DNA from: an uncultured Christensenellaceae bacterium
GTDB lineage: Bacteria; Bacillota; Clostridia; Christensenellales; CAG-314
Assembly: GCA_910586905.1 (NCBI GenBank)
Contig: CAJUIV010000001.1
Location: 228,450 to 292,449 of the forward strand
Length of the DNA: 64,000 bases
Direction of reading: 5' to 3'
Within the stretch, counting starts at the first letter, position 1. Each line of letters opens with the position of its first letter. Below the pieces are notes generated by a model that was not told where the DNA came from, ran no database searches, and saw only the letters and a list, made by a program, of their open reading frames with translations. The translations under genes and the position numbers were made by a program. Positions 54,456 through 62,291 of the stretch are shown piece after piece.

Positions 54456-55259
54456 TCAAATTTTTATATCGTGGTTGAGCGCTTCCAAACGGTTGATAGT
54501 GATATCCAAGCATTTCCACAGCAATTCGATTTTTTCTTGATTGAACGTATCGATCGTTAAGACGTCTTTAGCAAAACGCTTTGCGTATTCTCCAAGCGTT
54601 TCGCCAAGGGCGACTACGTTGCAATCTGCAATGGTTGACGTAAAATCGAAATTATCCGCAAAAACAATTTCGGGAAAAACCGACATGGCGTCCTTTTTTA
54701 AAGGTTCGCAGTTAAGAGGTAAGCTGACGACTTTGTAATTGTTTTCACCGTATATTTTGTCGGCTACGGTCTTGACTTTGAGATAGTCGATCGTAATTTG
54801 ATAAAACAGTTCGTTATTTGCAAGTTTGGAATCCAATGCGATAAGCGGACAAAAGTTTACTTCTCCGAGTTCGCGGAAAAATTGCTCGTCCACGTTGTAG
54901 CAAATTACCGCGTCGCTGCTTGAAAAGCTTTTTATTTCTTTGCCTGCGGCAATTTGCAGCCAATACCCTTTAGAGGATAAAAACTTGTACAGTCTCTCGG
55001 TTGCGCGCATTGCTTCGGCTTTGTAAAGCGGAGATTTATTTCTTCCGACGAATAGCGTAACAATATTGGTTTTACCGCTGGAAATACACTTAGCCGTAAA
55101 GTTAATACGGTATTGGTGGAGGTTTACGATTTGCAATATTTTTTGTCTCGTAGCTTCGCTTATACATTGGTCTTCGCGGTTATTCAGTACATAACTGACG
55201 GTAGCAATGGATACGCCCGCTTCTTTGGCGATATCGCGTATAGTCATCTTTTTACTCAT
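54456..55259 (-). CDS. Short LacI-family transcription regulator
   Basis: A 267-residue regulator. The N-terminus is a standard LacI HTH (MTIRDIAKEAGVSIATVSYV, hinge QYRINFTAKCISSGKTN). The effector domain is about 60 residues shorter than usual (LacI proteins have about 330-340) and poorly conserved; the typical C-terminal LIVRxST end is missing. It is divergent from the GH13-malEFG operon with 63 bases between starts, so it probably controls that operon in response to a malto-oligosaccharide. A palindrome sits inside its own promoter, suggesting autoregulation. The protein looks intact, with no frameshift. Confidence 0.88.
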   Translation of the reverse strand: MSKKMTIRDIAKEAGVSIATVSYVLNNREDQCISEATRQKILQIVNLHQYRINFTAKCISSGKTNIVTLFVGRNKSPLYKAEAMRATERLYKFLSSKGYWLQIAAGKEIKSFSSSDAVICYNVDEQFFRELGEVNFCPLIALDSKLANNELFYQITIDYLKVKTVADKIYGENNYKVVSLPLNCEPLKKDAMSVFPEIVFADNFDFTSTIADCNVVALGETLGEYAKRFAKDVLTIDTFNQEKIELLWKCLDITINRLEALNHDIKI

Positions 55260-55268
55260 AATATCAAA

Positions 55269-55297
55269 ATTGTAACATTTGATTTGTCAAATGTCAA
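55269..55297 (-). promoter_or_regulatory. lacI promoter with operator-like inverted repeat in the spacer
   Basis: On the minus strand TTGACA (55297-55292), 17 bases, TACAAT (55274-55269). The spacer is filled by a perfect inverted repeat: ACATTTGA (55275-55282), TTTG, TCAAATGT (55287-55294). A repressor there would block lacI and could also affect the divergent GH13 operon, whose start codon is 29 bases away. A TATAAT at 55305-55310 lies just before that operon's ribosome site AGGGAG. Confidence 0.65.
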
Positions 55298-55322
55298 CAG
55301 CAAATATAATAAGGGAGTTTAA

Positions 55323-57005
55323 ATGAATTTACAAGCAATTTATCACAGACCCGAAAGCAACTATTGTTTTGCTTCGTCGCAAAAAGAACTTACTCTGCGA
55401 TTACGCTTTGCAAAAGGCGAAAAGATAGAGTTCGTATCGGTTTTATACAATACTAAATATGCGATTGCCGAAAAACAATTCGAAAGCGAAATGGAGTTGT
55501 TTCTTTCCGACAATCTTTTTGACTATTATACCGTTACGCTTGCTCTTGCAGACAGTCGCGTTTCATACGTTTTCAAACTTCGAGTCGGCGGCAAAAACTA
55601 TTTTTATTGCGAAGACGGAGTTGTGGAAAATTACGACTTTAATTATGCGTATTTCAATAGTTTTCAATTCGCATATATTCACGACAGCGACGTTATCAAA
55701 AATGCGGAGTGGCTTAATAACGCCGTATTTTATCAAATTTTCGTAGACAGATTTTACAAAGCGTCGAAAAAAGACGAAAGTTACATAACAAACGATTGGA
55801 AGGATTTGCCGACGCCGAAATCTTTCCTGGGCGGAGATTTAGACGGTATACGGCAAAAATTGCCTTACGTTAAATCGCTTGGGGTCAATGCGCTTTATCT
55901 TACGCCTATATTTAAAAGTAAATCCAATCACAAATATAATATCAGCGACTATTACGAAGTAGACGAAATGTTCGGAGGCGAAGAGGCTTTTGCTCGTTTG
56001 GCAGAAGCCTGCCGCAGTATGGACATAAAAATAGTTTTGGACGCGGTATTCAATCATGTAAGCGAAGATTTCGCTCCTTTTCGCGACGTAGTAAAGAATG
56101 GAAAGAAATCGCGGTATTTCGATTGGTTCGTTATAAACGGCGATACGATACAAGACGGCTACGCGTGTTTTGCGGCGTGCTCAGATATGCCTAAATTAAA
56201 TACGGACAACGCGGAAGTGCAAAGGTATTTTATCGACGTCGCATTATATTGGACGAAAAAATACGGTATAGACGGTTGGCGTTTAGACGTGTCGGACGAA
56301 GTATCGCACGAGTTTTGGCGTAGCTTCCGCAAAGAAATCAAAAAGGTCGATCCGAATTGCGTACTCATAGGCGAGAACTGGCACAACAGCGAAAACTATC
56401 TTGGCGGCGATCAGTTTGACGGCATAATGAACTACGCTATAACCAAGCAGATGATGGACTATTGGGTATCGTCAACGATTGATGAAAAACAGCTTGCCGA
56501 AAGACTTTCGGGACAGTTTGCAAGGTACAGCGACGTTACGAACGCTATGATGTTTAACTTGTTGGATTGCCACGATACTCACAGGTTTTATACATTGCTC
56601 GGTTGCGATAAAAATAAATTGATGTGCGCTATAGCGACTATGATATTTATTCCAGGAAGTTACAGTTTGTACTACGGTACTGAAATATTGACGGAGGGAG
56701 GATTCGATCCTGATAGCAGAAGGGCCTTTGATTGGGAGAAATTGCAACGAGACGATATACAAGAGTTTTGGGAAGGTTTAAAACAAGTTTTAGCCTTAAA
56801 ACGGCAGCCGGCTATTAAAAACGGCAAGGTAAAGTTTTACGAACAAAACGGTTTGTTCGTTATCGAACGCTATTGCGACGAACAAAATTTGAAACTTAAA
56901 GTATGTAAAAAATCCGTTCGTATCAGCGCGGACGGAGCGTTGACGTTTAACGTTGACAAATATTTTAACGACAACTCTTTTGTTGTCGAAGGGAGGCTTG
57001 TATGA
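55323..57005 (+). CDS. Cytoplasmic GH13 alpha-glucosidase / neopullulanase-like enzyme
   Basis: A 560-residue GH13 enzyme without signal peptide. An N-terminal beta domain (about 1-120) precedes the barrel, as in cyclomaltodextrinase and neopullulanase. Barrel motifs: VFYQIFVDRFY, LDAVFNHV, catalytic nucleophile D322 in GWRLDVSDE, acid/base E351 in LIGENWH, and D418 in LDCHDTHRF. It should cleave imported maltodextrins or cyclodextrins. The start follows AAGGGAG. It overlaps malE by ATGA and heads the operon, divergent from lacI. Confidence 0.9.
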   Translation: MNLQAIYHRPESNYCFASSQKELTLRLRFAKGEKIEFVSVLYNTKYAIAEKQFESEMELFLSDNLFDYYTVTLALADSRVSYVFKLRVGGKNYFYCEDGVVENYDFNYAYFNSFQFAYIHDSDVIKNAEWLNNAVFYQIFVDRFYKASKKDESYITNDWKDLPTPKSFLGGDLDGIRQKLPYVKSLGVNALYLTPIFKSKSNHKYNISDYYEVDEMFGGEEAFARLAEACRSMDIKIVLDAVFNHVSEDFAPFRDVVKNGKKSRYFDWFVINGDTIQDGYACFAACSDMPKLNTDNAEVQRYFIDVALYWTKKYGIDGWRLDVSDEVSHEFWRSFRKEIKKVDPNCVLIGENWHNSENYLGGDQFDGIMNYAITKQMMDYWVSSTIDEKQLAERLSGQFARYSDVTNAMMFNLLDCHDTHRFYTLLGCDKNKLMCAIATMIFIPGSYSLYYGTEILTEGGFDPDSRRAFDWEKLQRDDIQEFWEGLKQVLALKRQPAIKNGKVKFYEQNGLFVIERYCDEQNLKLKVCKKSVRISADGALTFNVDKYFNDNSFVVEGRLV

Positions 57006-58411
57006 AAAAAGTATGGTCAGTTGTCTTGGCGGCGTTACTTGTCGTGTGCGCATGCGTTTCTCTGATTTCGTGCGGCAAAGGCGGCAAGGAGATAATTATA
57101 CGCGTGCTGGAAAACGATACCGCGAAAGACAAAGGATATTTGGATTATTTGCTTAACGCTTTTAACGAGAAGTACAAAGACCAAAACGTTAAAGCAGTGG
57201 ACGCAAATATGGACGAGTATTGCGATTTGGAAAACGACGGACCTTACGGTTACGGTCCGGACGTGCTGTACCAGGCGAACGATATACTAATGAAGTACGT
57301 TAACGGTAAGCACATTTTACCTATAGAAATAAGCGAATTGGATTGCTACGAGCATATTCCGCAAAACGCGTGGGACGCTTACAAGGCTAATGTCGAAGGA
57401 CGCGACGTTTATTGCGGAGTGCCTGTCAACGTTCAGCAACCGTTGTTGTTTTACCGTAAGGATATGTTGCCTGATAATTGGAAGACGGATTGGGACAAGA
57501 ATAATAACGATATTCCCGATATGGTTGAATTTTGGACGGAAATGTATCGTTACAGCAAATCTATACGCGATACGGATAAGAGTAAGTTCGGCTACGCCGT
57601 TAACCTTACGAACGAGTACTTTAACAGCGGATTTTTATTTTCCTACGGCGCGTATGTATTCGGAAATAACAATACCGACGACAAAGACATAGGTCTTGCT
57701 TCCGGCGACGCGAAAATAGGCGCTAAGATTATTTGGGATTTGGCAGGGCTTATGGATTTGAAATGCGCGGACGAAAGTTTTACTAACGCCCGTACGACGA
57801 TGTTGGCAAACGGTACGATATTCGCTAACGTATGTACTCCGGATATAACGACGCAATTTTTAAAAGATTTGGCTTTGGAGTATAAAAAACAAGGATTGTC
57901 CGAAGAGCAAGCCAACGAAAAAGCCAACGAAAATCTGATACTTACCACGTTGCCTAAGCTGCCTAAAAACGGAGATATAACCGTTGAACAGGACGTGACG
58001 GACGAAACGCTTTGGATGTCGCAAAAAACAATGGGCGGCGTCAACGGTTATGGCATATCCAGTTATGCTAAAAACAGAGAGTGGTCTTTAAAATTCGTTG
58101 AGTTTGCAACCAGTCTCGAAATGGTAACTAAACGTCAAGAATTGCTCGGTATCGTTCCCGCACGCGACGACGCTTTAACTAACGAAGACGACATTGCTAC
58201 CAAAATTACTTTTCAAAATCTTAACGACGGAACGCTAGTAGTTATGCCGTCTATATCGTCGGTACGCGCGATTTGGACGCCTATAAAATCTTGCTTTAAA
58301 ACGATTGCTACGGACGGATGCGGAAAAAGAACGTTCAGCATTGACGATATGCAAACAGAGTTAAACAAAATGGTGGCAAATATCAAATCTCAAATCGAGA
58401 CGCTTCAATAA
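57002..58411 (+). CDS. malE: Maltodextrin-type substrate-binding lipoprotein
   Basis: A 469-residue family 1 solute-binding lipoprotein; lipobox LISC near residue 23. It has a VPVNVQQPLLFYRKDML motif and a sugar-binding fold pattern like MalE/GanB (YGPDVLYQANDILMKYV; GVNGYGISSYAKN). The operon with a GH13 enzyme and MalF/MalG-type permeases supports a malto-oligosaccharide ligand. Its start overlaps the GH13 stop. About 60 residues longer than E. coli MalE, with no obvious inserted domain. Confidence 0.88.
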   Translation: MKKVWSVVLAALLVVCACVSLISCGKGGKEIIIRVLENDTAKDKGYLDYLLNAFNEKYKDQNVKAVDANMDEYCDLENDGPYGYGPDVLYQANDILMKYVNGKHILPIEISELDCYEHIPQNAWDAYKANVEGRDVYCGVPVNVQQPLLFYRKDMLPDNWKTDWDKNNNDIPDMVEFWTEMYRYSKSIRDTDKSKFGYAVNLTNEYFNSGFLFSYGAYVFGNNNTDDKDIGLASGDAKIGAKIIWDLAGLMDLKCADESFTNARTTMLANGTIFANVCTPDITTQFLKDLALEYKKQGLSEEQANEKANENLILTTLPKLPKNGDITVEQDVTDETLWMSQKTMGGVNGYGISSYAKNREWSLKFVEFATSLEMVTKRQELLGIVPARDDALTNEDDIATKITFQNLNDGTLVVMPSISSVRAIWTPIKSCFKTIATDGCGKRTFSIDDMQTELNKMVANIKSQIETLQ

Positions 58412-58418
58412 TATAGTT

Positions 58419-59783
58419 ATGAGCAAAGAAAAAACAAAAATAAACGTTTTTACTAAAATCGGAAATCGGTTTAAAAACGGAATAAACGGTTTAAAACTAT
58501 TTTTTAAAAAATGCGGACGCGAAACGTATTCGTCAATGGCGTTTATGGGATTGGGACAAATTCTCAACGGGCAGTTCGTAAAGGGGATATTGTACGCTCT
58601 TGCCGAAGTCGCTATTGTCGTATATTTTGCGTTGACGGGCGTTAAAGATTTTATAGGATTTTTTACGCTTGGTACCACTAAAGCGGACGCTTGGCTGCAA
58701 CTAGCAGGCGACAATTCCGTTATAATGCTTCTTCGCGGCATTTTGTCTTGGATAGTTTTGACGGTTACTGTCGCGTTGTATTTATCGTGTATAAAAGACG
58801 CCAATAAATACGCAGAGATAAAGGGCGTTGGTAACGTGCCGTCGTTTCGCGACGATTTAAGTTCTTTGTTGAACAAAAACTTTTTCAAGATCGCTTTAGC
58901 GTTACCACTCATAGGCGTGGCTATATTCAACGTTTTACCGATAGTATTTATGATTTTGATCGCCTTTACCAACTACGGCGGAGAAATAGTGCCTCCCGAA
59001 TTGGTAGACTGGTCGTTTGACAGTTTTAGAAAGCTTATAGCTCTTGGCGATTTTTCCCAAACTTTCGGCAGAATATTGGCATGGAATTTTCTGTGGGCGA
59101 CAGCGTCTACCGCGTTCAATTATTTTGCAGGATTGGGTTTGGCTCTTTTGTACAACAAAAAGTGCGTAAAAGGCAAAGCAATATGGAGAGCTTTTCCGAT
59201 ACTTGCTTACGCCGTACCCGGATTTATAACGTTGCTTGCTTTTCAATTTATGTTTAGCAACGGCGGACCTATCAACAATATGATAGTTAATAACGGCGGA
59301 CAGATTGTAGACTTTTTGGGTATCAACTCGAAATGGATAGCTCGCGGTATAGGATTTTTCGTTAACGCCTGGCTGTCGATTCCTTCTATAATGCTGCTTG
59401 CGACGGGTATTCTTACCAATATAAATACCGACTTGTACGAAGCGGCGCGCATCGACGGCGCAAACGGTTTCGTTCAGTTCCGCAAAATAACGCTTCCTTT
59501 CGTTCTGTTTTCTACAACCCCGGTTCTTATATCTCAGTTCGTAGGTAATTTTAACAACTTCGGAGTGTTTTACTTCTTGCGTAAGGATATTCTGACAGAC
59601 GGATATTTGGCAGCAAACGATACCGACTTGCTTATAAACTGGCTTTACCGGTTGTCCATCGACAATAACTACTACGGAGTAGGCGCGGCGATCAGTTTGA
59701 TTATTTTCGTTATAACTTCAGTAATAAGTTTGATAGTCTACGTTCGTTCTTCGGCGTATAAAAGGGAGGATACTTTTAAATGA
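58419..59783 (+). CDS. malF: Maltodextrin ABC transporter permease MalF
   Basis: A 454-residue permease. An N-terminal part with three or four hydrophobic segments (about 40-140, e.g. GILYALAEVAIVVYFALTG) precedes the core of six helices. The EAA loop is LYEAARIDGANGFVQFRKITLP. It begins 7 bases after malE and its end overlaps malG by ATGA. The extra N-terminal helices resemble those of MalF proteins in Bacillota maltodextrin systems. Confidence 0.92.
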   Translation: MSKEKTKINVFTKIGNRFKNGINGLKLFFKKCGRETYSSMAFMGLGQILNGQFVKGILYALAEVAIVVYFALTGVKDFIGFFTLGTTKADAWLQLAGDNSVIMLLRGILSWIVLTVTVALYLSCIKDANKYAEIKGVGNVPSFRDDLSSLLNKNFFKIALALPLIGVAIFNVLPIVFMILIAFTNYGGEIVPPELVDWSFDSFRKLIALGDFSQTFGRILAWNFLWATASTAFNYFAGLGLALLYNKKCVKGKAIWRAFPILAYAVPGFITLLAFQFMFSNGGPINNMIVNNGGQIVDFLGINSKWIARGIGFFVNAWLSIPSIMLLATGILTNINTDLYEAARIDGANGFVQFRKITLPFVLFSTTPVLISQFVGNFNNFGVFYFLRKDILTDGYLAANDTDLLINWLYRLSIDNNYYGVGAAISLIIFVITSVISLIVYVRSSAYKREDTFK

Positions 59784-60622
59784 GAAAACCCGGAATTCGA
59801 GCAAAAAAAGTTGCGGACAGTTGTCTTACATACGCTATATTGACCGTAGTGTCTATGGTATTTCTTTTTCCGATTTTATGGCTCGTTCTGAGTTGCTTTT
59901 CGGCAAACGGAAGTATATACAGCTTTAACGGATTTTTTCCGACCAGTTTTTCGTTCGACAGTTTCAAAAATCTGTTTACGGATACTAAAACGTACAACTA
60001 TCCGAGTTGGTTCGGCTATACTTTGCTGGTTGCTGTAATAAGCAGCGTAGTAGGAACGTTATTGGTAATATTGACGGCTTTTACAATTTCCTCTTTTCAG
60101 TTTTCGGGACGTAAATTTTTGATGAAGGGCGCGTTGGTTCTCGGAATGTTTCCGTCCTTTATGGGCATGACGGCAGTATATCTTCTTATGACGCAATTCG
60201 GCTTTATCAACAATCATGTAGGACTTGCCCTTATTTACGCAGGCGGAGCGCCTATGGGATATTTGGTTCAAAAGGGCTTTTTCGATACTATTCCCAGTTC
60301 TATTTACGAGGCGGCGAGGATAGACGGCGCAAGTAATCTGCATATTTTTTGCACGATTACTTTGCCTCTTTCCAAACCCATTATCGTATATACTCTTCTT
60401 ACCCAGTTTGCGTGGCCCTGGAGCGACTTTATTTTGCCTAAGTTGTTGCTTAAAGATCGCGAATTGTGGACGGTAGCTGTCGGACTTATGTCTTTGCCGG
60501 AAACGGAATTCGCGCGCTTTGCCGCGGGTTCGGTATTTATAGCGGTACCGATAGTAATTTTGTATTTCTTCCTGTCGAAATATTTGATTAACGGACTTTC
60601 CGCAGGAGCGGTTAAGGGGTGA
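59780..60622 (+). CDS. malG: Maltodextrin ABC transporter permease MalG
   Basis: A 280-residue permease with six helices and the EAA loop IYEAARIDGASNLHIFCTITLPLSKP; the C-terminal LINGLSAGAVKG is typical of MalG. It forms the pore with MalF. No MalK-type ATPase gene follows before the terminator, so a shared ATPase (as MsmX in Bacillus) encoded elsewhere is expected. Confidence 0.93.
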   Translation: MRKPGIRAKKVADSCLTYAILTVVSMVFLFPILWLVLSCFSANGSIYSFNGFFPTSFSFDSFKNLFTDTKTYNYPSWFGYTLLVAVISSVVGTLLVILTAFTISSFQFSGRKFLMKGALVLGMFPSFMGMTAVYLLMTQFGFINNHVGLALIYAGGAPMGYLVQKGFFDTIPSSIYEAARIDGASNLHIFCTITLPLSKPIIVYTLLTQFAWPWSDFILPKLLLKDRELWTVAVGLMSLPETEFARFAAGSVFIAVPIVILYFFLSKYLINGLSAGAVKG

Positions 60623-60715
60623 TTAACGAAAACGCCTAGCGGTGCGGGATTCGGAAACTGCAAGCCGAAGTCCGCGCGCTCAAGCGTTGTAGGTTTTCAT
60701 ATTTTTTTCCAAAAG

Positions 60716-60748
60716 TTACGGACGGAAACAAAACCGTCCGTAATTTTT
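60716..60748 (+). terminator. Terminator of the GH13-malEFG operon
   Basis: TTACGGACGG (60716-60725) pairs with CCGTCCGTAA (60734-60743) with an 8-nt loop, followed by T5. Confidence 0.9.
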
Positions 60749-60762
60749 GTGTGTACAAATCG

Positions 60763-60790
60763 TTGCGTTTCTGCGGCGGTATGATATAAT
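60763..60790 (+). promoter_or_regulatory. Promoter of the ZIP transporter gene
   Basis: TTGCGT (60763-60768), 16 bases, consensus TATAAT (60785-60790). It would give a leader of about 207 nt. Confidence 0.5.
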
Positions 60791-61003
60791 AAAGCAGGCA
60801 AGGGAATTAAATCGTGTTTAAGTACTCCTTAATACGCGGAATGAGATTCTGTTGGAATATCGTTGTTTTGCTGTATTCTTAGTTAAGTTCTGCAAAACCA
60901 AATTGTTTATTAAGAATCAACTTTAGGCGTCTGAGAACGTAATCTCGGAAGATATTTCAAAACTTAGCGCATTGCAAAAGACAAATGAGGTAATCCTAAA
61001 TAT

Positions 61004-61864
61004 ATGAATTATTTGGCGATAATTGTTATAACTTTTATTTCGGGCGTTATAGGCACGGGGCTGGGCGGAATAGTCGGCGCAGTGCTTCGCCGCGAATCGA
61101 ATAAAATAGTGAGTTTGCTTCTGTCTTTTGCCGCGGGAATAATGCTTGCCGTCGTATGCTTCGATTTGATGAGCGAACCTTTGGAAATGATGAAAGAAGG
61201 CATACTCGGCTGGTACGCTCCGTTTATAGTGGTCGCTTCCGTAGGAATTGGATACGCGGTAGTATATCTCTTAAATTTCGTTATAGATAAAAGAACAAAC
61301 CGAGAAGTAGTGCATATAGACGAAAATCATCCGCAAACCGCCGACGACTTGGACGAGCTTATTCACTCGAATCATTTGGAAACGCACAAAAACGAAAAAT
61401 CTAATTTGTTTATTGCCGGACTTGTAATGATGTTTGCAATAGCGCTGCATAATTTGCCGGAAGGCATGGTTATAGGCGCTTCTTACGCTATAACGCCCGA
61501 TATAACCGCTAACTTATTTTCCGGCAGCGGATTTATTATGGCTATAGTTATCGGTTTGCACAATATACCCGAAGGAATGGCGGTGTCCGTTCCGCTTGTT
61601 TCCGGCGGAATGGGCAAAGTTAAAGCGGTGCTGCTAACGGCTTTAAGCGGTTTGCCTACCGTATTCGGAGCTTTGATTGGATACGCTATAGGCGGAATTA
61701 ACGAAATAATGCTGGTTATTTCTTTGGGCTTTGCAAGCGGCGCAATGCTGTACGTCGTTTTCGGCGAGCTGCTGCCCGAATCTATATTGATGTGGAAAAG
61801 CAAACTGCCTGCGCTTTCCGTATTTATCGGCGTGTTGGTAGGGTTTTTGCTGGTAATGTTTTAG
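61004..61864 (+). CDS. ZIP-family divalent metal transporter
   Basis: A 286-residue membrane protein with eight predicted helices and the ZIP metal-site helices ALHNLPEGMVIG (H149) and GLHNIPEGMAVSVP, as in ZupT. A hydrophilic loop between helices 3 and 4 (about 92-135) is rich in His and acidic residues (VVHIDENHP ... HSNHLETHK), a likely metal sensor or reservoir. It imports zinc, iron or related ions into the cytosol. The start is supported by TGAGGT about 14 bases ahead, a weak site. No metal-regulator box was recognised. Confidence 0.92.
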   Translation: MNYLAIIVITFISGVIGTGLGGIVGAVLRRESNKIVSLLLSFAAGIMLAVVCFDLMSEPLEMMKEGILGWYAPFIVVASVGIGYAVVYLLNFVIDKRTNREVVHIDENHPQTADDLDELIHSNHLETHKNEKSNLFIAGLVMMFAIALHNLPEGMVIGASYAITPDITANLFSGSGFIMAIVIGLHNIPEGMAVSVPLVSGGMGKVKAVLLTALSGLPTVFGALIGYAIGGINEIMLVISLGFASGAMLYVVFGELLPESILMWKSKLPALSVFIGVLVGFLLVMF

Positions 61865-62048
61865 TAACGCGCGTTTTGTCCGTCGTTTGATAAATATGTA
61901 AAAGCCGCTTGATTCAATAGTCTTTATTAGCGGCTGTCGTTTCAGATAATGTATGCTTGGTAGTATGCAAAATAAATGAAAATCGTTTAAATATTATTGA
62001 CTAATTTTATTTTTTTTGTTATTCTATTTAGGCGAATAAAACCGATAT

Positions 62049-62137
62049 GGAGAGATGGTCGAGCGGTTTAAGGCACACGCTTGGAAAGCGTGCGAGGTTA
62101 ACAGCCTCCGCAGGTTCAAATCCTGTTCTCTCCGCCA
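62049..62137 (+). tRNA. tRNA-Ser (anticodon GGA)
   Basis: An 89-nt class II tRNA with a long variable arm. Acceptor GGAGAGA/TCTCTCC, discriminator G, encoded CCA, anticodon loop TTGGAAA (GGA) on the stem CACGC/GCGTG, T loop GTTCAAAT. The integrase gene downstream points toward its 3' end, which is the likely attachment site. Confidence 0.96.
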
Positions 62138-62143
62138 AAATTA

Positions 62144-62185
62144 GGGTATTTTAACCATTTTAGTGTTAAAATACCCCTATTTTTG
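62144..62185 (+). terminator. Terminator of tRNA-Ser
   Basis: GGGTATTTTAAC (62144-62155) pairs with GTTAAAATACCC (62165-62176), followed by CTATTTTTG. Confidence 0.8.
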
Positions 62186-62291
62186 CCTATTTTTAGGTTT
62201 TATTAACCATTTTCAAGTTGCTTTTCCCCACTTTTGCGGAAAAATTGGGGAAAATTTGGGGAAAGAAGTTATAATTGTGTTATAGGACTTA
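62186..62291. other. tRNA-integrase junction with TTTCCCCA repeats
   Basis: TTTCCCCA near 62223 faces two copies of TTGGGGAAA near 62245-62265, forming alternative hairpins that may terminate the integrase transcript on the minus strand. The element's left attachment core is expected between about 62110 and 62140. Confidence 0.4.

Larger units (their letters stand above)
60623..61003 (+). other. Intergenic region: mal terminator, promoter and long leader
   Basis: Holds the mal terminator (60716-60748) and a promoter (60763-60790), then about 200 nt of untranslated leader before the ZIP gene. The leader has a small hairpin around GAGAACGTAATCTC (about 60931-60946). No riboswitch class was recognised. 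Confidence 0.45.
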
